DNA of 39,644 bases from a virus. This document shows positions 7,300 through 15,117 of this stretch, in pieces (position 1 is the first letter of the stretch; every line of letters begins with the position of its first letter). The translations under genes and the position numbers were made by a program. The stretch spans positions 1-39,644 of the IMG/VR virus record IMGVR_UViG_3300031753_000300. One strand, given 5' to 3'. The notes beneath the pieces are model-generated. The model had not been told where the DNA came from, ran no database searches, and was given only the letters and a program-made list of their open reading frames with translations.

Positions 7300-7901
7300 C
7301 CTGTGGTCGCCGCCGGTGCTGGCTGTGTAGGTCCGGTATAGGGCGTCCACTCGCCGCCCACCGGCGCGGGGCCCTGGCCGTTCCAGGTGAACAGTGGAGC
7401 GCTGGCCGGAGTCACCACATCCGCCTTGGGCCACACGGTCAGATCGACGGTCGTGGGATCGCCGGCGAAGGCGAACAGCACCTCGGGCGCCGGAGCCGAC
7501 GGGGGCACGGCGGAAGGGTCAGGGAGGGCTTCCACGGGAGCAGCCGGGGTCGGGGTCGCCGTGACGGGAGCGGACTCGGGAACGGCTGCCGCAGCCTCGG
7601 CGGGTGGAGGCGCCTCGGCTGGCGCCTTCGGCGCCGGCACGTCGTCCACCGGTGCCGCTGAAGCCGGTGCAGGCTGGTTGCGGGCGATGGCCGCGTGGGC
7701 CCAGAAGGCGACCTCCTCGAGCTTCGTGAGCACGAGCGAGGCCTCGCGGCCCTGCGGGAGCGCTTCGACCAACTGGATAGCCGGGCCCTCGAGCAGTTGG
7801 CGGACCTTGCCGTGCATAGCGGCCACGGCATCGGAGGAAGGCGGCCAACGGAACCGCTTCGCGAGGTCGTCGAGGATCTCGGTCGGAAGGTCTGAACCCA
7901 T
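7296..7901 (-). CDS. Possible internally started, soluble Acb2/Tad1-like product
   Basis: In the same frame as the 316-residue protein, an ATG at 7901 is preceded by AAAAGGAGA with 6 nt spacing, stronger than the site of the full-length GTG. Initiation here would yield 201 residues starting MGSDLPTEIL: the hairpin domain, the Pro/Ala linker and the beta tail, with no membrane segment. The residues EKETS just before this Met are simply the translated Shine-Dalgarno. Either two ancestral genes fused by losing a stop codon, or both long and short forms are made. Free and membrane-bound sponge forms would then coexist. Confidence 0.55.
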   Translation of the reverse strand: MGSDLPTEILDDLAKRFRWPPSSDAVAAMHGKVRQLLEGPAIQLVEALPQGREASLVLTKLEEVAFWAHAAIARNQPAPASAAPVDDVPAPKAPAEAPPPAEAAAAVPESAPVTATPTPAAPVEALPDPSAVPPSAPAPEVLFAFAGDPTTVDLTVWPKADVVTPASAPLFTWNGQGPAPVGGEWTPYTGPTQPAPAATTG

Positions 7902-8246
7902 GGATGTCTCCTTTTCGACGGTGCCCGACGAGGAGTCGGACTTGATGGACGGTCCTGCAGAGCTGAGGAGAACGTCGAGCTTTCGATGCAGCTCGGCGTT
8001 CGATGATTCGATGTGGGATTTGAGCTCGGCGGTAATGGCGGCGTTTTTGGCGAGGTGCTTGTGAATCCAGGCGTCGAAGCGCTTTCGAACCCGAGGCCAC
8101 AGTAGGTAGCTGGCGAAGGCCGCGATGCCGCCGCAGATGATCCAGGCCGAGAAGTTGGGACCCCAATTGAAGGGCTGCCAGATCGCTGCGAACCAGTGCC
8201 GCAGCAGATCGAGGTAGTGGACGAAGAGGTGGTTGGGACCGGTCAC
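7296..8246 (-). CDS. Membrane-anchored protein with Acb2/Tad1-like hairpin domain
   Basis: The 316-residue protein starts at GTG 8246, preceded by AGGAG at 7 nt; a longer reading from 8327 overlaps the neighbour. It has a transmembrane helix at about 35-54 (FSAWIICGGIAAFASYLLW), a basic flank, and a helical or coiled region to about 105. A domain at about 117-185 carries the signature ALPQGREASLVLTKLEEVAFWAHAAIARN. The pattern P.GRE.S...TKLEEA..WA.AAIARN is that of the Acb2/Tad1 hairpin proteins, phage sponges that sequester the cyclic-nucleotide signals of CBASS and Thoeris. A Pro/Ala-rich linker and a short beta tail (VLFAFAGDPTTVDLTVW) end it. A second start lies inside (7901). Membrane attachment of such a domain is unusual. 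The domain call is by motif. Confidence 0.75.
   Translation of the reverse strand: MTGPNHLFVHYLDLLRHWFAAIWQPFNWGPNFSAWIICGGIAAFASYLLWPRVRKRFDAWIHKHLAKNAAITAELKSHIESSNAELHRKLDVLLSSAGPSIKSDSSSGTVEKETSMGSDLPTEILDDLAKRFRWPPSSDAVAAMHGKVRQLLEGPAIQLVEALPQGREASLVLTKLEEVAFWAHAAIARNQPAPASAAPVDDVPAPKAPAEAPPPAEAAAAVPESAPVTATPTPAAPVEALPDPSAVPPSAPAPEVLFAFAGDPTTVDLTVWPKADVVTPASAPLFTWNGQGPAPVGGEWTPYTGPTQPAPAATTG
7907..7915 (-). promoter_or_regulatory. Internal ribosome binding site inside the hairpin-protein ORF
   Basis: The minus strand reads AAAAGGAGA, with AAGGAG at 7908-7913 and 6 nt before ATG 7901. It lies inside an open frame and decides a second start. The same element with the same spacing occurs before ATG 21610 in the capsid fusion gene. 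Confidence 0.65.
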
Positions 8247-8268
8247 GTTTGCTCTCCTGCTCGACGGC

Positions 8269-8637
8269 TCAAACCTGGTCCGAGGCCCTCCGGCGCTGGT
8301 AGGGCTTGAGCACCTCCTCGGGCACACCCAAGTGGGTGGCCACGTCGATGATCAGGTCGCGCGAGGTGGCGATCCGCTCGATCGTCTCTATCCGGCCGGC
8401 CTGGGAGTCGAGGAGGTCCTGTTGGTGGCTGTTCTGCTCCTGGAGTCGCTTGACCTGTGCCTTCAGGACCTCGATCTCGACCGAGGCTGCTGAGAGAGCC
8501 TGGTCCTGGGCGGTAGCGACCGTGAGCTTCCTCGTCCCCGCGATGGTGACGATGCTGGCGGTCAACAGGCTCAGGACGCCGAAGACGCCGAGAATGATCC
8601 CGCCAGCGGATCCCCACACAACGGTCGCGGTCGTCAT
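8269..8637 (-). CDS. Small membrane protein with coiled coil (holin-like)
   Basis: This 122-residue protein has one N-terminal hydrophobic helix (about 9-33, GIILGVFGVLSLLTASIVTI). A predicted coiled coil follows (about 45-85, SVEIEVLKAQVKRLQEQNSHQQDLLDSQ by heptad pattern). The C-terminus is basic (YQRRRASDQV). It starts in a 4-nt overlap (ATGA) with the preceding small membrane-protein gene and follows the lysin gene. Size, topology and context fit a holin or a phage membrane accessory factor. The single helix and coiled coil could equally indicate a membrane-tethered assembly or defence factor. Confidence 0.65.
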   Translation of the reverse strand: MTTATVVWGSAGGIILGVFGVLSLLTASIVTIAGTRKLTVATAQDQALSAASVEIEVLKAQVKRLQEQNSHQQDLLDSQAGRIETIERIATSRDLIIDVATHLGVPEEVLKPYQRRRASDQV

Positions 8638-8948
8638 CTACACATGACGTGGATCACGTAGTCGGCCCGGTTGCGATTACCCATGACCACCAAGTTGATG
8701 TCATGGAGGACGTCGTTCATTGCCCGCACCTGACATTTCTCGCGCCGTGTCGACACCTGTGTGTTGTGCCTCTGGCCTCCCTCGATGTTCCCGACGGCGA
8801 TCGAGACGTAGACCAGTGCGCCGATCGTGATCGCGAGAGTGGCTGTGAGGGCGATCGACACCCGCCGCCACAGCTGGGAGTTGAACCTTTCGACAGCATC
8901 GGTCGCGGACTTCGTATCCGCGATGAGGCCGGTCGCGGTATCGCTCAC
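8634..8948 (-). CDS. Small single-pass membrane protein (holin candidate)
   Basis: This 104-residue protein has an N-terminal polar region with one transmembrane helix at about 30-52 (VSIALTATLAITIGALVYVSIAV). A positively charged region with two Cys (REKCQVRAMND, VIHVMCR) follows. It starts at GTG 8948, just after the lysin-like gene ends at 8950. Together with the next two genes it makes a run of single-helix membrane proteins directly after the lysin, the usual site of holins and their partners. No family is recognised. Confidence 0.6.
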   Translation of the reverse strand: MSDTATGLIADTKSATDAVERFNSQLWRRVSIALTATLAITIGALVYVSIAVGNIEGGQRHNTQVSTRREKCQVRAMNDVLHDINLVVMGNRNRADYVIHVMCR

Positions 8949-8949
8949 C

Positions 8950-9240
8950 TCAGACCAGGCTCGGTTCCCAGGCGCCGAACTTGGCGGCTCCTGCCACGAT
9001 CGAGAAGGCGAGAGACTGGCCGTTCGAGCGCTCGGCGGTGACCACGAGCTCGTTCGGAGAGATGGAGCCGACCGGGAAGGTCTCGACCTTCGGCTCGCCG
9101 GCGAAATCCCCGCAGGGAAGTCCTGCGTTCTCGGCGATGTCGAAGTACCCGAAGGTCTTGATGCAGAGATAGAGGTGCCCGTTCACGATCTGGGTGTAGC
9201 AATCCTCGCCGTTGAACTGTCGAGCCTTGGAAACTGCCAT
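8950..9240 (-). CDS. Possible internally started C-terminal domain of the lysin
   Basis: ATG 9240, in frame with the lysin ORF, is preceded by GGAGGT with 7 nt spacing. Initiation there would give a free 96-residue domain (MAVSKARQFNGEDCYTQIVNG to the end). Several phage lysins make an internally started wall-binding subunit that assembles with the full-length enzyme, so this has precedent, but the role of this domain is not known. It could also be an ancestral separate gene fused to the lysin. Confidence 0.5.
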   Translation of the reverse strand: MAVSKARQFNGEDCYTQIVNGHLYLCIKTFGYFDIAENAGLPCGDFAGEPKVETFPVGSISPNELVVTAERSNGQSLAFSIVAGAAKFGAWEPSLV

Positions 9241-9747
9241 CGGTGGAACCTCCGGTGTGGTTAGTGGCGCGGGTTCGAAGAAGTCGTCGGCGAGCAGCGA
9301 TTCGTCCCAGGGACCGTGGTCGATCCACTGCGTCCCGTCGCACTGCGGGCCGAGCTTGCAGGTAGTGGGTCCGCAGATGTGCGTGCCGGCGCCGTAGTGC
9401 GCCGACAGAAGCCGGTAGGAAGCTCGCTCGTGGCTGGCAGCGGTCTGCAGGGCCACGATGTTCGCCATCCGGGTGATCGAGGCGTATACCACCGGACGCC
9501 ACTCGCCAGCGGCCAGGCGTTCGGCGACGTAGGTCACCGTGTCTGCGTCGGAAGCATCGCCGGGTTCGTCGTCGATGCCTTCGCCTCGGTTAGCCAGGAA
9601 AACTGTGAGCTCGAGGAGATGGGCCGAGCCGTGGGCGGCAGCGACGGCCTGGAAATCCGGCCAGTTGCCGTCGTCGTAGCCCGCGTACGCGTCGAAGCCG
9701 GTCGGCAGGTTGCCGGGCAGGATGGCATCGGCCATGCGGAGTGTCAC
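8950..9747 (-). CDS. Lysin-like protein: glycoside-hydrolase TIM-barrel domain plus C-terminal domain
   Basis: This 265-residue protein starts at GTG 9747 with AGGAGG 8 nt upstream. Residues about 14-160 look like the GH25/DUF1906-type lysozyme-like barrels of actinophage endolysins: TGFDAYAGYDDGNWPD, LLELTVFLAN, acidic cluster DDEPGD (59-64), EWRPVVYASI, HYGAGTHICGP with a Cys-rich loop, then TQWIDHG. The acidic residues are candidates for cleavage of peptidoglycan glycan strands. From Met170 a separate beta-rich domain of about 96 residues follows (FNGEDCYTQIVNGHLYLC), which may bind cell wall. An internal Shine-Dalgarno lies at that boundary. Membrane-protein genes follow directly, forming a lysis cassette. 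I do not see an amidase or peptidase motif in this protein. Confidence 0.7.
   Translation of the reverse strand: MTLRMADAILPGNLPTGFDAYAGYDDGNWPDFQAVAAAHGSAHLLELTVFLANRGEGIDDEPGDASDADTVTYVAERLAAGEWRPVVYASITRMANIVALQTAASHERASYRLLSAHYGAGTHICGPTTCKLGPQCDGTQWIDHGPWDESLLADDFFEPAPLTTPEVPPMAVSKARQFNGEDCYTQIVNGHLYLCIKTFGYFDIAENAGLPCGDFAGEPKVETFPVGSISPNELVVTAERSNGQSLAFSIVAGAAKFGAWEPSLV
9248..9253 (-). promoter_or_regulatory. Internal ribosome binding site in the lysin ORF
   Basis: The minus strand reads GGAGGT, 7 nt before the in-frame ATG 9240. It coincides with the domain boundary between the catalytic-like barrel and the C-terminal domain. Confidence 0.55.
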
Positions 9748-9759
9748 AGGTCTGTCCTC

Positions 9760-10932
9760 CTAGATGGCGAACCGCATCAGGCCGTAGGCCCCCGAGGCGA
9801 TCCACAGGTTGCCGTCGGGCCCATTGCATATCCCGTCGCTCGGAACGAGCTGCACAGGGAAGGGTGTGGCGGCCATGCCAGGGTCGGAGAAGCGCATCAG
9901 GTTGAACGGGCCGGTCGGGTCGCGCTGTGTCGCCCACAGGTTGCCGTCGGACCCGAGCGCGAGACCGCCGAGGGCCACGGACGAGGCGATGACGCTGATG
10001 GAGCCGGCCGTGGTGACCTTCGCGAAGTAACCGGTTGTCCCCCCGTCGAACACGGCCACCCACAGATACGTCCCGTCGCTCACGATCGACTGCCAGGTCG
10101 TGTTGCCGCGGTTGCCGACGATGCCGGACCAGCCGTTGTAAAGCGTCTGCACGCCAGCCGTGGTGACCGCCAAGATGGGCGTAGGCCCCGAGTTGGAGGT
10201 CACCCACAGCCTGCCGTCGGGCCCTGAGCAGACACTGCCCGGCTGGTAGTTGGCCCCGCCGGCGAGCCCGTACTCCGTGATGGTCAGGGTGGAGAGGTTC
10301 ATCTGGGCGAGCTTCGGGTAGCCCGAGTAGACCTCGGTGAACCAGACATTGCTGTCCGGGCCCACGCAGATCCCGTAGGGGTAGGAGTTGCCGGAACCAC
10401 CCGGACAGGCGTACTCGGTCATCACCCCGGCGGTCGTGGTTCGCACGATCCGGTACTCGTTCTGCTCGCACCACCAGAGGTTCCCGTCGGGGGCCGCCAC
10501 GATGCCGCCCCCGCTGCCGGCGACGGCGCCAGAGCGCGGCGCGGCGTAGGAGGCCAGCACCGCGCCCGCTGTGCTGTATTTCACGACCGCATTGGCACCC
10601 GCGTCGAGTGTCCAGAGGTTCCCGTCGGGCCCCGAGCAGACCGAGATGATGTTGGAGGTCCCCGGTGTCGGGGGCTGGAAGGCGTAGCCTCCCCCGTTGC
10701 TCGGTGGCGCGCCCGGCAGCCCATGGTCGTGATCGCCCCGGGCGAAATGCGCCGTGTCCATCCCCACGTGTGCTGCTGCGCCGAAGGCATCTGGACCTGT
10801 GACCGTGGTCGCCGGCGCTGGCCCAGCTGTGGCCGGTTGGGCCGCGATCCAGTTCTCGATGCGCTTGAGTCGCTCCTGCGCGGCCTGGAGCGTGGTGAGC
10901 AGGTGACGGCCTGCAGTGGGGACGGTCTTCAC
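9760..10932 (-). CDS. Tail-associated seven-bladed beta-propeller (Vgb/NHL-like)
   Basis: This 390-residue protein starts at GTG 10932, overlapping the upstream stop. The N-terminal part (about 1-90) is helical with a short collar (HFARGDHDHGLPG). Residues about 95-390 contain seven repeats of the blade motif GPDGNLW or variants (GPDGNLWTL, APDGNLWWC, GPDSNVWFT, GPDGRLWVT, SDGTYLWVA, GSDGNLWAT, GPDGNLWIA). This is the pattern of virginiamycin B lyase-like propellers. The propeller has no histidine at all, whereas the lyase depends on catalytic His, so antibiotic cleavage is unlikely. Placement after the tail hub genes suggests a receptor-binding or tail-tip role. Confidence 0.75.
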   Translation of the reverse strand: MKTVPTAGRHLLTTLQAAQERLKRIENWIAAQPATAGPAPATTVTGPDAFGAAAHVGMDTAHFARGDHDHGLPGAPPSNGGGYAFQPPTPGTSNIISVCSGPDGNLWTLDAGANAVVKYSTAGAVLASYAAPRSGAVAGSGGGIVAAPDGNLWWCEQNEYRIVRTTTAGVMTEYACPGGSGNSYPYGICVGPDSNVWFTEVYSGYPKLAQMNLSTLTITEYGLAGGANYQPGSVCSGPDGRLWVTSNSGPTPILAVTTAGVQTLYNGWSGIVGNRGNTTWQSIVSDGTYLWVAVFDGGTTGYFAKVTTAGSISVIASSVALGGLALGSDGNLWATQRDPTGPFNLMRFSDPGMAATPFPVQLVPSDGICNGPDGNLWIASGAYGLMRFAI

Positions 10933-12092
10933 AACGGAGGCAGGTAGGGAACGGAGGCCACTGGCGGCACGTTCAGCGTGATCGCGGTCGTAGCGACTCC
11001 TTCGTCGGGAACCGTCGTGTCCAGGCGCTGGACTCTCCAGACGATGTCCCAGCCGCCCGGAAAGCACAGGTCTCCCGCGGGCAGGTGGACCCGCAGGTCG
11101 TCGCCCGGGCTCAGCACGTCCGGGCCCATGAGCGCGGCATTCGTGGTGAGCACAGGGGCCACCACCGGGTAGCCCGCCGCTGCCAGGTAGGACTGCAGGA
11201 GCTGGATGAGGAAGTAGGGGCTCGTGTTGCCGGCGAGCCCGACCTGGCTGACGACCTGCTCGAGCAGTGGCCAGGGCCCTCCTGAGGCTACGAAGCCACC
11301 CTCGGCCGACTGGCCCCCGAGGGCGAGCATGTACTCGAAGTTCCCCATCTGTGTCGCGTCCGCGGGGTACTCGAAGTCGACACAGACGTCACCGCCGACG
11401 TCGACCGTCTGGTACCAACCGCCCGAGCCGTAGATGTTGCCGGTGCGTGGATATTCGAAGTTGGCGCTCGCCGTGAGGGCATTGCCTATGCCGTAGGCCG
11501 GCTTCACCCGGTAGTCGAAGCCGCCCGCTTCGTACCCCTGCTGCGCGAGCGTCTGGACGATCGAATCGACGGTCTGCTGCTCGGTCTGTGGATAGCTGGC
11601 ATTGACCCAGTAGGCCGAGGGACTCGGTGGCGACGCGTTAGCCACGATCGGCGGCGAGTAGATGTTGAACGCGGGATAGTTGACCTGCAGGGCGTCGTGG
11701 GTCACCTGGTAAGCGATCGCCTGCGGGTCCGTCAGCGTCGTGGCCCAGGTGGTCGTGTAGTCCGCTGCTTGAACCCGGGCCGCGAAGTAGCTCCAGAACT
11801 CCGAACCACCGATGGCGACGGAGCGAGAGGACCGGGTGTAGTCCTTCGTCCAGACGATGCCGCCCCATGCGATCGCCCCGTCGAGGTCGACGACGAGCGC
11901 CGTACGCGCGGGGATGATGTAGGGACTGATCCCCGCGTTGGCCGGCTCCGAGAGGTCGATCGTCCCCTGGAACTGGCCAGCGGCGTTGAGCTCCGAGGAG
12001 AACGACACTCCGGTCATCCACGGCACGTCGCCGATGTAGGCGAAGTCCGCCAGCCGGTAGAGCCGGTAGCGGAGGCTGGCCGCGAGGCTCAT
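10929..12092 (-). CDS. Minor tail protein, Gp37-like tail hub
   Basis: This 387-residue protein starts at ATG 12092 in a 4-nt overlap with the distal tail gene. A longer ORF to 12440 is an artefact of the overlapping gene. The sequence AWGGIVWTKDYTRSSRSVAIGG, followed by SEFWSYFAARV and a long alpha/beta region, resembles the Sipho_Gp37-type minor tail proteins of actinophages, placed right after Dit as tail hub or baseplate proteins. No peptidase motif is evident. Its partners would be Dit (upstream) and the beta-propeller protein (downstream, coupled by a 4-nt overlap). Confidence 0.7.
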   Translation of the reverse strand: MSLAASLRYRLYRLADFAYIGDVPWMTGVSFSSELNAAGQFQGTIDLSEPANAGISPYIIPARTALVVDLDGAIAWGGIVWTKDYTRSSRSVAIGGSEFWSYFAARVQAADYTTTWATTLTDPQAIAYQVTHDALQVNYPAFNIYSPPIVANASPPSPSAYWVNASYPQTEQQTVDSIVQTLAQQGYEAGGFDYRVKPAYGIGNALTASANFEYPRTGNIYGSGGWYQTVDVGGDVCVDFEYPADATQMGNFEYMLALGGQSAEGGFVASGGPWPLLEQVVSQVGLAGNTSPYFLIQLLQSYLAAAGYPVVAPVLTTNAALMGPDVLSPGDDLRVHLPAGDLCFPGGWDIVWRVQRLDTTVPDEGVATTAITLNVPPVASVPYLPPL

Positions 12093-12901
12093 GTCGCAGA
12101 CGTGTAAGCGGCCGTGGCGTAGGTGATGCTGCAGCCGGATCCGGCAGGCTGTGCCCCATCGGTCGAGCTGAACCCGATGTTGTTCACGCCGGGCAGCAGC
12201 CACCACCACAGCGAGCTTGCGAGCACGTCCTGCGGCGCCGCCACACCGTTCACCGTGAGCAGGTGGGTCCTCATGTCGACAACGAGCGTCTGGCCGGCGC
12301 CTAGCGTCGCGAAGTTCATGTCTGGGGCGCCGGGAACAGTGTTGTTGATGACGCTCGGCAGGGTGAGCGGCCCGGTTAGCGTGATGATCGGGTACTGGAC
12401 GAAATCGCCGTTGCTCGTGAGGTTCGCGGACCCGAACCACGGGATGGCCGTGGCAGTGGTCGCCTCGTAGAGAGCGGGGTCAGTCGAATGCAGCAGCAGC
12501 GAGACCTTCACCAGGCCCCCGAGCACGTACCGCACGTCGATCGGCGAGCTCCGCTTGCGCACACGGGCGGTGCCGCCGACCGGGTGGGGCAGCACCGGTG
12601 TCTGGAACCAGAAGGTGTACTCGGTCGCGACAGTCTGGGGAGCCGTGGCGCTCTTCAGGGCCGGGAGAGCCGACAGGGGAGCGACGTCGAGCTCGACGGT
12701 GATGTCCCGGCCGCCCATGAAGTCCTGTCCCATGAGCTCGCCGACGGCCAGGGGTCGCGGCAGATCCGCCGTCCTTATCGGCGGGAGATCGAGCCCCTCG
12801 AGGCCCTGGATCTCGTAGTCCGTCCCCTGGCCGCACACGAGGCCGTTGAACTCGAATTGCCACGGGGCGGACGTGCCGGAGGCGCCGGCGGGATAGCCCA
12901 C
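12089..12901 (-). CDS. Distal tail protein (Dit / Sipho_tail family)
   Basis: The 270-residue protein carries the Dit N-terminal signature: WQFEFNGLVCGQGTDYEIQ, then DLPPIRTADLPRPL...GELMGQDFMGGRDITVELDV. A C-terminal galectin-like beta region follows (FVQYPIITLTGPLTLPSVIN, LVVDMRTHLLTVNGV). Dit forms the ring joining the tail tube to the tip complex. It is encoded directly after the tape measure gene, the standard order in siphophages. The start is GTG 12901, 1 nt after the tape measure stop. Confidence 0.85.
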   Translation of the reverse strand: MGYPAGASGTSAPWQFEFNGLVCGQGTDYEIQGLEGLDLPPIRTADLPRPLAVGELMGQDFMGGRDITVELDVAPLSALPALKSATAPQTVATEYTFWFQTPVLPHPVGGTARVRKRSSPIDVRYVLGGLVKVSLLLHSTDPALYEATTATAIPWFGSANLTSNGDFVQYPIITLTGPLTLPSVINNTVPGAPDMNFATLGAGQTLVVDMRTHLLTVNGVAAPQDVLASSLWWWLLPGVNNIGFSSTDGAQPAGSGCSITYATAAYTSAT

Positions 12902-12902
12902 C

Positions 12903-15104
12903 TCAGATCCTCATCGCCCAACCGACCTCGCTCGCGATCTCGCTCGGGTTGGCGTTGGTCTGCACGTGGACATTGATCTCTTGCTTCAGGGCCTGGGTGG
13001 CCTTCTGCTCCTCAGCCGTGAATTGCTTCGTCGCCGCAGCCATCTCGGAGACGGTCTGCCTCAGGAGGCTGAGCGATACGGCTGTGTCCTTCACGCTGAC
13101 GACGAGCAGCGCCTGGGCCCGCTGGTCCGCGAGGTTCGAGGACGTCGCAGAGGAACCCGAGCTCGCGCTATTGGGTGACGTCGCCGTTGCCTGGGAGACC
13201 CGCTTAACCGCGCTCTGCATGGCACTGTGGGCTTTGTCTGAGCGGTCCGAGATCCCCTTGGCGAGGCCGTCCATGAGATTGCCGCCGACGTCGGCCATCA
13301 CGCGGCTCGGGGAGAAAATGCCGAAGAAGCTCGTGATCCCGTGCAGGATCGACTTGCCGATGCTCTTCATGATCGAGCCGATCTTGCCGATGCCCTTCTC
13401 CATCCCGTGGAGGAGCCCCTCGAGGATCTTCTCGCCGGCGTCGACGAGCATTTGGGCGACGTCGCCCAGGGCGTGCAGGATCCTGCCCGGGATGGAGGTG
13501 AAGAAGGACTCGATCGTGTGCCAGTGCTTGATCACCTGCGGGAGGATGAGCGACATCCCGAGAGTGAATGGGGCGAGCACGACCTCCAGGACCAGGGGCC
13601 CCCACTTCTTCACGAAGCCCCAGAAGTCATCGAAGACACGCTGTACCTTGTGCCATACGGTCTTCGCGACCGACTCGACCTGCTTCCAGTGGGTGACGAG
13701 GAGCAGCCCGATGGCGACGATGGCCATGATCGCAATGCCGATCGGCCCGAAGGCCATCGACGAGGCGGCCCCGGTCGCCTCCGAGCTCGCAGCGAACTCT
13801 GCCTCTGCTGCCTCGACCTCGCCGAAGCTGAGCTGTATCGCGTCGCCGGCCTCGGTCTGGGCGGCTGCCGCCGCTGACGCGGCCTCGCTCGAGGCTGCGA
13901 AATTGGGGATCGTGTCGAGGAGCTTCGAGCCCAGTTTGCCGACAGCCCCCACGGCCTTCGAGATCGAGCCGACGAACTTGACCGTCATATTCACGGCGAA
14001 TGCGGCGACCGCGATGGCGAGCACGCCGCCGATCACGCCGGCGAGGACCTTGGCGACGTCCTTGTGCTTCTCGAGCCAGCCGATGGACTTGGAGACCGTC
14101 GAGATGGCCATCTGGATCTTCGGCGTGAGGAACTCGCCGAACTGCGTGCCGAGGTTGTGGACCTCGGCCCGGGCGGTCTGCATCTCGCCTGGGAGGGTCT
14201 TGCCGTAGGCGACAGCCGCCCCTTCGGTCTTCTTCTTGAGCTCCGCGAGGATGTCCCCGCTCGCCTGCTGGTCTCGCCTCAGGTGGTCGCTCGCGACCGA
14301 CACCGAGTTCTGGGCGGTGGCGAGCGCCTGTTGGGCCGCGACGCCTTTCAGGGACCCGTCGGCGATCTTCTGCTGGGTTTGTTCGAGGTGGAGCTGGGCC
14401 GTCGCGAGCGCCTGGCTCGCGGTGTGCATCGAGGACAACTTGGCGGAGCCGATGTCGAGGTTCAGGCCGAGGCTCGTGAGGGCCCGGGTGCTGCCGGCAA
14501 AGGTCTTCGCGAGGATCCCCGAGGCTTCCGCCAGCGAGATGTGCTTCATGCGCGCCAGGTCGGCCGCGAGCCCGAGATCGGCGATCGCCTTCTTCGGCGA
14601 CCCCGTCGCCGTCGTGAGCGTGGTTAGCGCTGTGGCCGTGTCGGTCGAGTTGAACCCGAGCTTCGCCATCGAAGCGAAGCTGGCGTCGATCTGGGGCTTC
14701 AGTGACCGCAGGTTCCCGCCGTTGTTCTTGATGGCGGTGTCCATCGAGGCGGCCGCCGTGTCGTAGGCGTCGGCCATCTTGAGGGCCTCTGAGCCCACCG
14801 CGACCGTCCCCGCAGCGAGGCCGAGGAGCGCGGTGCCGCCGAAGCTCGAGAGCCGCTGGAAGGCGCTCCGTCCCTTGCCCTCGGTCTCATCGAACTTGGA
14901 GCCGACAGAGGTGAGGGCCCCGGCGAAGGGGATGCCGAGGTTCGAGGCGGTGTTGCCGAGGTTCGTGAAGAGGCCGCCGAGGCGGGAGGTGTTCTTCTCG
15001 ATCTTGCCGGTCGCGTCTTCGGAGACGAGGGCCGAGTCGTTGAAGGACTTTACGAGGCTCTGGTTGTCACCGAGGAGGATGGCACGAAGGGTGCGCGATG
15101 CCAC
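12903..15104 (-). CDS. Tape measure protein
   Basis: The 733-residue protein starts at GTG 15104 with GAGGAGG 8 nt upstream. It sets tail length and is threaded inside the tube. The sequence is long, helical and Ala/Ser/Lys-rich: coiled regions (LATAQLHLEQTQQKIADGSL) and hydrophobic segments (GVIGGVLAIAVAAFAVN at about 405, PIGIAIMAIVAIGLLLV at about 495). The C-terminus is Gly-rich and amphipathic (ILEGLLHGMEKGIGKIGS), then FSPSRVMADVGGNLMDGLAKGI, a motif common in siphophage tape measures. At about 1.5 angstrom per residue the predicted tail is near 110 nm. The HK97 gp10-like gene lies 13 nt upstream and Dit downstream. Confidence 0.95.
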   Translation of the reverse strand: MASRTLRAILLGDNQSLVKSFNDSALVSEDATGKIEKNTSRLGGLFTNLGNTASNLGIPFAGALTSVGSKFDETEGKGRSAFQRLSSFGGTALLGLAAGTVAVGSEALKMADAYDTAAASMDTAIKNNGGNLRSLKPQIDASFASMAKLGFNSTDTATALTTLTTATGSPKKAIADLGLAADLARMKHISLAEASGILAKTFAGSTRALTSLGLNLDIGSAKLSSMHTASQALATAQLHLEQTQQKIADGSLKGVAAQQALATAQNSVSVASDHLRRDQQASGDILAELKKKTEGAAVAYGKTLPGEMQTARAEVHNLGTQFGEFLTPKIQMAISTVSKSIGWLEKHKDVAKVLAGVIGGVLAIAVAAFAVNMTVKFVGSISKAVGAVGKLGSKLLDTIPNFAASSEAASAAAAAQTEAGDAIQLSFGEVEAAEAEFAASSEATGAASSMAFGPIGIAIMAIVAIGLLLVTHWKQVESVAKTVWHKVQRVFDDFWGFVKKWGPLVLEVVLAPFTLGMSLILPQVIKHWHTIESFFTSIPGRILHALGDVAQMLVDAGEKILEGLLHGMEKGIGKIGSIMKSIGKSILHGITSFFGIFSPSRVMADVGGNLMDGLAKGISDRSDKAHSAMQSAVKRVSQATATSPNSASSGSSATSSNLADQRAQALLVVSVKDTAVSLSLLRQTVSEMAAATKQFTAEEQKATQALKQEINVHVQTNANPSEIASEVGWAMRI

Positions 15105-15117
15105 TGTCCAGTCCTCC

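Noticed and set aside
9760-10932. Virginiamycin B lyase (antibiotic resistance)
   Set aside because: The propeller contains no histidine, and the gene is in the tail-tip cluster, so resistance is not supported.
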